DNA of 17,576 nucleotides from JAHCHG01 sp041745765 (GTDB lineage Bacteria; Acidobacteriota; Blastocatellia; Pyrinomonadales; Pyrinomonadaceae). Positions 16,153-17,576 of the stretch are shown piece by piece. Where the stretch lies: NCBI GenBank assembly GCA_041745765.1, contig JBGTIH010000205.1, positions 1-17,576 on the forward strand, in the 5' to 3' direction. The translations under genes and the position numbers were made by a program. The notes below the pieces were generated by a model. The model worked only from the letters and a program-made list of their open reading frames with translations, had not been told where the DNA came from and did no database searches. The stretch's first letter is position 1. Each line of letters begins with the position of its first letter.

Positions 16153-16494
16153 GGTTTTCCGCCCAAACCCGCCAAATCTCGCAATAGCGATGTTTTACAA
16201 AGTTTAGGATACTGTTGCCCAATTCATTTTTGATAAAATATGGTCAAATAAATCTTTGGAAATTCGCCTATTCATTTTAGTTTTTATTGGCGATTTTGAA
16301 TTGGGCAACAGTATCGTTTAGTTTTTGAAACTGGGCAAAATTTATGTCTTTGTTTATGTCTCATTAGGTATTTCTTGGATTGCCTAAAAGTTCGTGAGAC
16401 TTAAAATAAAAAACTATATTTCTAAGTATTTACTAGCCAAAATCAAAAATCTATATGGCTTATTGATACTTTTCGGGGATTTGGGCGGAAAACC
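16153..16494. mobile_element. MITE-like element inserted in the resolvase gene (342 bp with nested MITE)
   Basis: GGTTTTCCGCCCAAA (16153-16167) is the exact reverse complement of TTTGGGCGGAAAACC (16480-16494). Outside these ends the resolvase codons for R-K-W occur on both sides: CGGAAATGG at the upstream junction and AGAAAATGG at the downstream one, read on the minus strand. This looks like a target duplication of about 8-9 bp with two changes. It encodes no protein. Without the nested 108-bp element and its duplication, the original would be about 228 bp. Confidence 0.78.
16208..16315. mobile_element. 108-bp MITE nested inside the larger MITE
   Basis: Perfect 19-bp terminal inverted repeats (GATACTGTTGCCCAATTCA at 16208-16226, its reverse complement at 16297-16315) are flanked by the direct repeat GTTTAG (16202-16207 and 16316-16321). 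It is non-coding and AT-rich inside. The ends match neither IS in this window, so its partner transposase is elsewhere. Confidence 0.88.
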
Positions 16495-16622
16495 CATTTC
16501 CGGTTTTCGATATACTCTTTCATTATTTTAAACTGCATCGGCAACGTGTTCTGATCGTGTGTCGAAACTCTGGCATAACTTCCTACTCTCATATGTTCGC
16601 AATATTAGAGAATAAACAAGGC

Positions 16623-16648
16623 TGTCAAAAAACAGTAGTTTTTTGACA
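16623..16648. repeat. Perfect TGTCAAAAAAC hairpin
   Basis: TGTCAAAAAAC and GTTTTTTGACA form a perfect 11-bp stem with an AGTA loop, upstream of the resolvase remnant. Its right arm plus one base (TTTTTTGACAC) repeats exactly at 1586-1596 in a similar hairpin. It could act as a terminator, or the pair may mark ends of the inserted region. Confidence 0.55.
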
Positions 16649-16797
16649 CCTCAAAATCCCTAAGTTACAACTCCATAAAATAAGGTCTTAGGCAATACTT
16701 TGTTTGAAGGATTTTTTAACAGTATTTTTAGCGACCTTTTTCTTTATCTCAAAAAATCAAAAAAAATAAGCGGCAGACAAAATATAGAAGAAATCAG

Positions 16798-16834
16798 CGA
16801 ATCATTTTCAAAGATTCGTTGTTGAATTTTTTTT
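16798..16834 (+). promoter_or_regulatory. Small hairpin and T-run just before the DUF1257 gene
   Basis: CGAATC and GATTCG (16798-16803 and 16813-16818) can form a 6-bp stem, followed nine bases later by eight T (16827-16834) and then the GGAG ribosome site. It might be an attenuator-like leader or the end of an upstream transcript. The stem is short, so this is weak. Confidence 0.25.
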
Positions 16835-16858
16835 GTAAATTTTACCGGAGATTTGAAA

Positions 16859-17257
16859 ATGAGCAAATATATGTCTTTTGAATCGGAAAGCTTCGCAAAT
16901 CGTGAACTTCTGGTTGAAGCCTTAAAAGAAATGGGTTTTGAAAGTATCACGGTCGGGACAGACCTTTTGTTGCGAGGCTTTGATAAACGCGATCAAAGAG
17001 TGGCGGATGTCGTGATCCGCCGCGAATTTGTCACATCGCAGAGGCTTTTGGGCGACATCGGTTTTCAGAAAACTACTAAAGGTTACTCGTTGGTAGTTGA
17101 CGATATGGATCTGGATTACCGGCTGGGAAGAGATTTTATCAAGCGTCTGCAGACCAACTATCACGAAGCAACTGCCAGAAAAATGGCGACAAAACTCGGC
17201 GGAACCTTTCTCAAGGAAACTGTTGGGAAAACCGTCAAAATTAGAATTAAATTTTAG
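16859..17257 (+). CDS. DUF1257 (Ycf35-like) protein, 132 aa
   Basis: The protein has the DUF1257 pattern: an N-terminal S-x-Y-M-S-F stretch, then NRELLVEALKEMGFE, a short beta region (LLLRGFDKRDQRVADVVIRRE), then DIGFQKTTKGYSLVVDDMDLDY, a helix with FIKRLQTNYHEATARKMATKLGG, and a final basic strand KTVKIRIKF. I choose the ATG at 16859 because GGAG lies eight bases upstream; a TTG two codons earlier would put the site too close. No signal peptide or membrane helix. DUF1257/Ycf35 proteins are small and soluble, found in cyanobacteria, plastids and scattered other bacteria, and often lie next to Ycf46-type ATPase and DUF2997 genes; their activity is not established. Here the DUF2997 gene follows 15 bases on, and the likely ATPase partner ends at 1500 on the same strand. 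Confidence 0.87.
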   Translation: MSKYMSFESESFANRELLVEALKEMGFESITVGTDLLLRGFDKRDQRVADVVIRREFVTSQRLLGDIGFQKTTKGYSLVVDDMDLDYRLGRDFIKRLQTNYHEATARKMATKLGGTFLKETVGKTVKIRIKF

Positions 17258-17272
17258 GAGAAAATAAAAAAA

Positions 17273-17464
17273 ATGCCGGAAATCGAATTTATAATTGATA
17301 CCGAAACAGGAAAATGCGAAACTGAGATCAAAGGAATCCAAGGCGCGGCGTGCGAAAAAGCGGCTCTCGCATTAAAGCAGCTTTTGGGAAATCCGACGGT
17401 TGATAGAAAGACGCGTGAATTTTTCGCCAAACCGGAAATTCGTCAGCAAATAAAAGGCAAATGA
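17273..17464 (+). CDS. DUF2997 protein, 63 aa
   Basis: It starts with a short beta hairpin, IEFIIDTETGKCETEIKGIQG, typical of DUF2997, followed by GAACEKAALALKQLLG and an EFFAKPEIRQQIKGK tail. AGGAG overlaps the stop of the DUF1257 gene, eleven to twelve bases before the ATG, so translation is probably coupled. Small soluble protein; function unknown. Family members are routinely found beside DUF1257. The two Cys residues (C-E-T and A-C-E) are 16 apart; the second is a common position in this family as far as I recall, but a metal role would be a guess. Confidence 0.85.
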   Translation: MPEIEFIIDTETGKCETEIKGIQGAACEKAALALKQLLGNPTVDRKTREFFAKPEIRQQIKGK

Positions 17465-17576
17465 CGCGCGAAATTGTATTTATCCTCGAACCCGATACGG
17501 GACGCGTCACTGTTGAATCATCGCAAACGGACTCGAAAATTGCCAAAGAAATCAGCAAAGATTTGGGGCAGGGAAG
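17461..17576 (+). CDS. Second DUF2997-like protein, cut by the window end
   Basis: The ATG at 17461 overlaps the previous stop as ATGA, the mark of translational coupling. The visible 38 residues (MTREIVFILEPDTGRVTVES, then SQTDSKIAKEISKDLGQG) copy the layout of the preceding protein: EIEFIIDTETGKCETEI against EIVFILEPDTGRVTVES. It therefore looks like a diverged tandem duplicate. The 3' end is outside the window. Confidence 0.7.
   Translation, partial: MTREIVFILEPDTGRVTVESSQTDSKIAKEISKDLGQG

Larger units (their letters stand above)
15886..16592 (-). pseudogene. Serine resolvase/invertase gene, split by nested MITEs and 3'-truncated
   Basis: On the minus strand the gene starts at the ATG at 16592 with MRVGSYARVSTHDQNTLPMQ and runs to IENRKW at about 16495. 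The frame is then broken by an inserted element. Coding resumes at about 16152 with RKWKLTVEFEEVGSGAKIRP and continues through IDVLLIWKLDRFGRSLTDLN to STPLGRAMAGML, then a stop at 15886. The nucleophile Ser of YARVST and the Arg residues of LDRFGRS are kept, so it was once a normal serine recombinase catalytic domain. Missing are the expected AVFAEFER-type helix after GRAMAGML and the C-terminal DNA-binding HTH, lost where the IS630 element abuts. Coding parts total about 118 residues against the usual 180-200. It is dead as it stands. Confidence 0.88.

Noticed and set aside
15944..16207. Plus-strand open frame of 87 codons
   Set aside because: It is the antisense of the resolvase remnant; the minus-strand reading gives clear resolvase motifs (LDRFGRS, VGSGAK).
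16853..16858. TTG start two codons before the DUF1257 ATG
   Set aside because: It would leave only two bases between GGAG and the start; the ATG at 16859 has proper spacing.
1..17576. CRISPR arrays, tRNA or rRNA genes
   Set aside because: No regularly spaced short repeats and no tRNA- or rRNA-like stretch were seen on either strand; a covariance-model scan would be the decisive test.

Overview
The window looks like a chromosomal stretch of a free-living, moderately AT-rich bacterium, most likely an acidobacterium of the Blastocatellia/Pyrinomonadaceae type. That assignment is inference. It rests on a DYDGDG-repeat surface protein next to a very large RHS/YD-repeat protein, strong AGGAGG-type ribosome binding sites, and a Ycf46/DUF1257/DUF2997 set. 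No rRNA, tRNA or CRISPR array is visible.

Layout. (1) 1-1500, plus strand: the 3' part of a Ycf46-like AAA+ ATPase gene. (2) 1501-5680: a mobile segment. Two adjacent tyrosine recombinase genes (minus strand, 15 bp apart) lie inside a pair of 34-bp inverted repeats (1621-1654 and 5646-5679). Between the left repeat and the recombinases sits a complete 1978-bp insertion sequence (1699-3676) with 40-bp perfect terminal inverted repeats, TG...CA ends, an 8-bp target duplication and an intact DDE transposase. (3) 5873-13672, minus strand: an accessory gene group read in the order DYDGDG-repeat membrane-anchored protein, 1836-residue secreted RHS-repeat protein with an unrecognised C-terminal tip, small HExxH metallopeptidase-like protein. 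(4) 13673-14795: an AT-rich gap with one terminator-like hairpin and no convincing gene. (5) 14796-16592: layered mobile-element debris. An IS630-family element makes its transposase by a -1 frameshift at a run of seven A. It abuts a truncated serine resolvase gene (minus strand). That resolvase gene is split by a MITE-like element (16153-16494), which is itself interrupted by a second 108-bp MITE (16208-16315). (6) 16859-17576, plus strand: DUF1257 (Ycf35-like) protein, DUF2997 protein, and the start of a second DUF2997-like protein running off the window.

How it fits together. The ATPase at the left edge and the DUF1257/DUF2997 genes at the right edge are on the same strand and belong to families that commonly occur as neighbours. 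The simplest reading is one ancestral gene cluster pushed apart by about 15 kb of mobile and accessory DNA. The ATPase is itself unusual: the Ser/Thr after the Walker A lysine is Asp (GCGKD), and the Walker B Asp is Ser (GISEFE). The two Mg-coordinating residue types therefore appear exchanged. This swapped-motif ATPase, with DUF1257 and a tandem pair of DUF2997-like proteins, is the best candidate here for an undescribed system.
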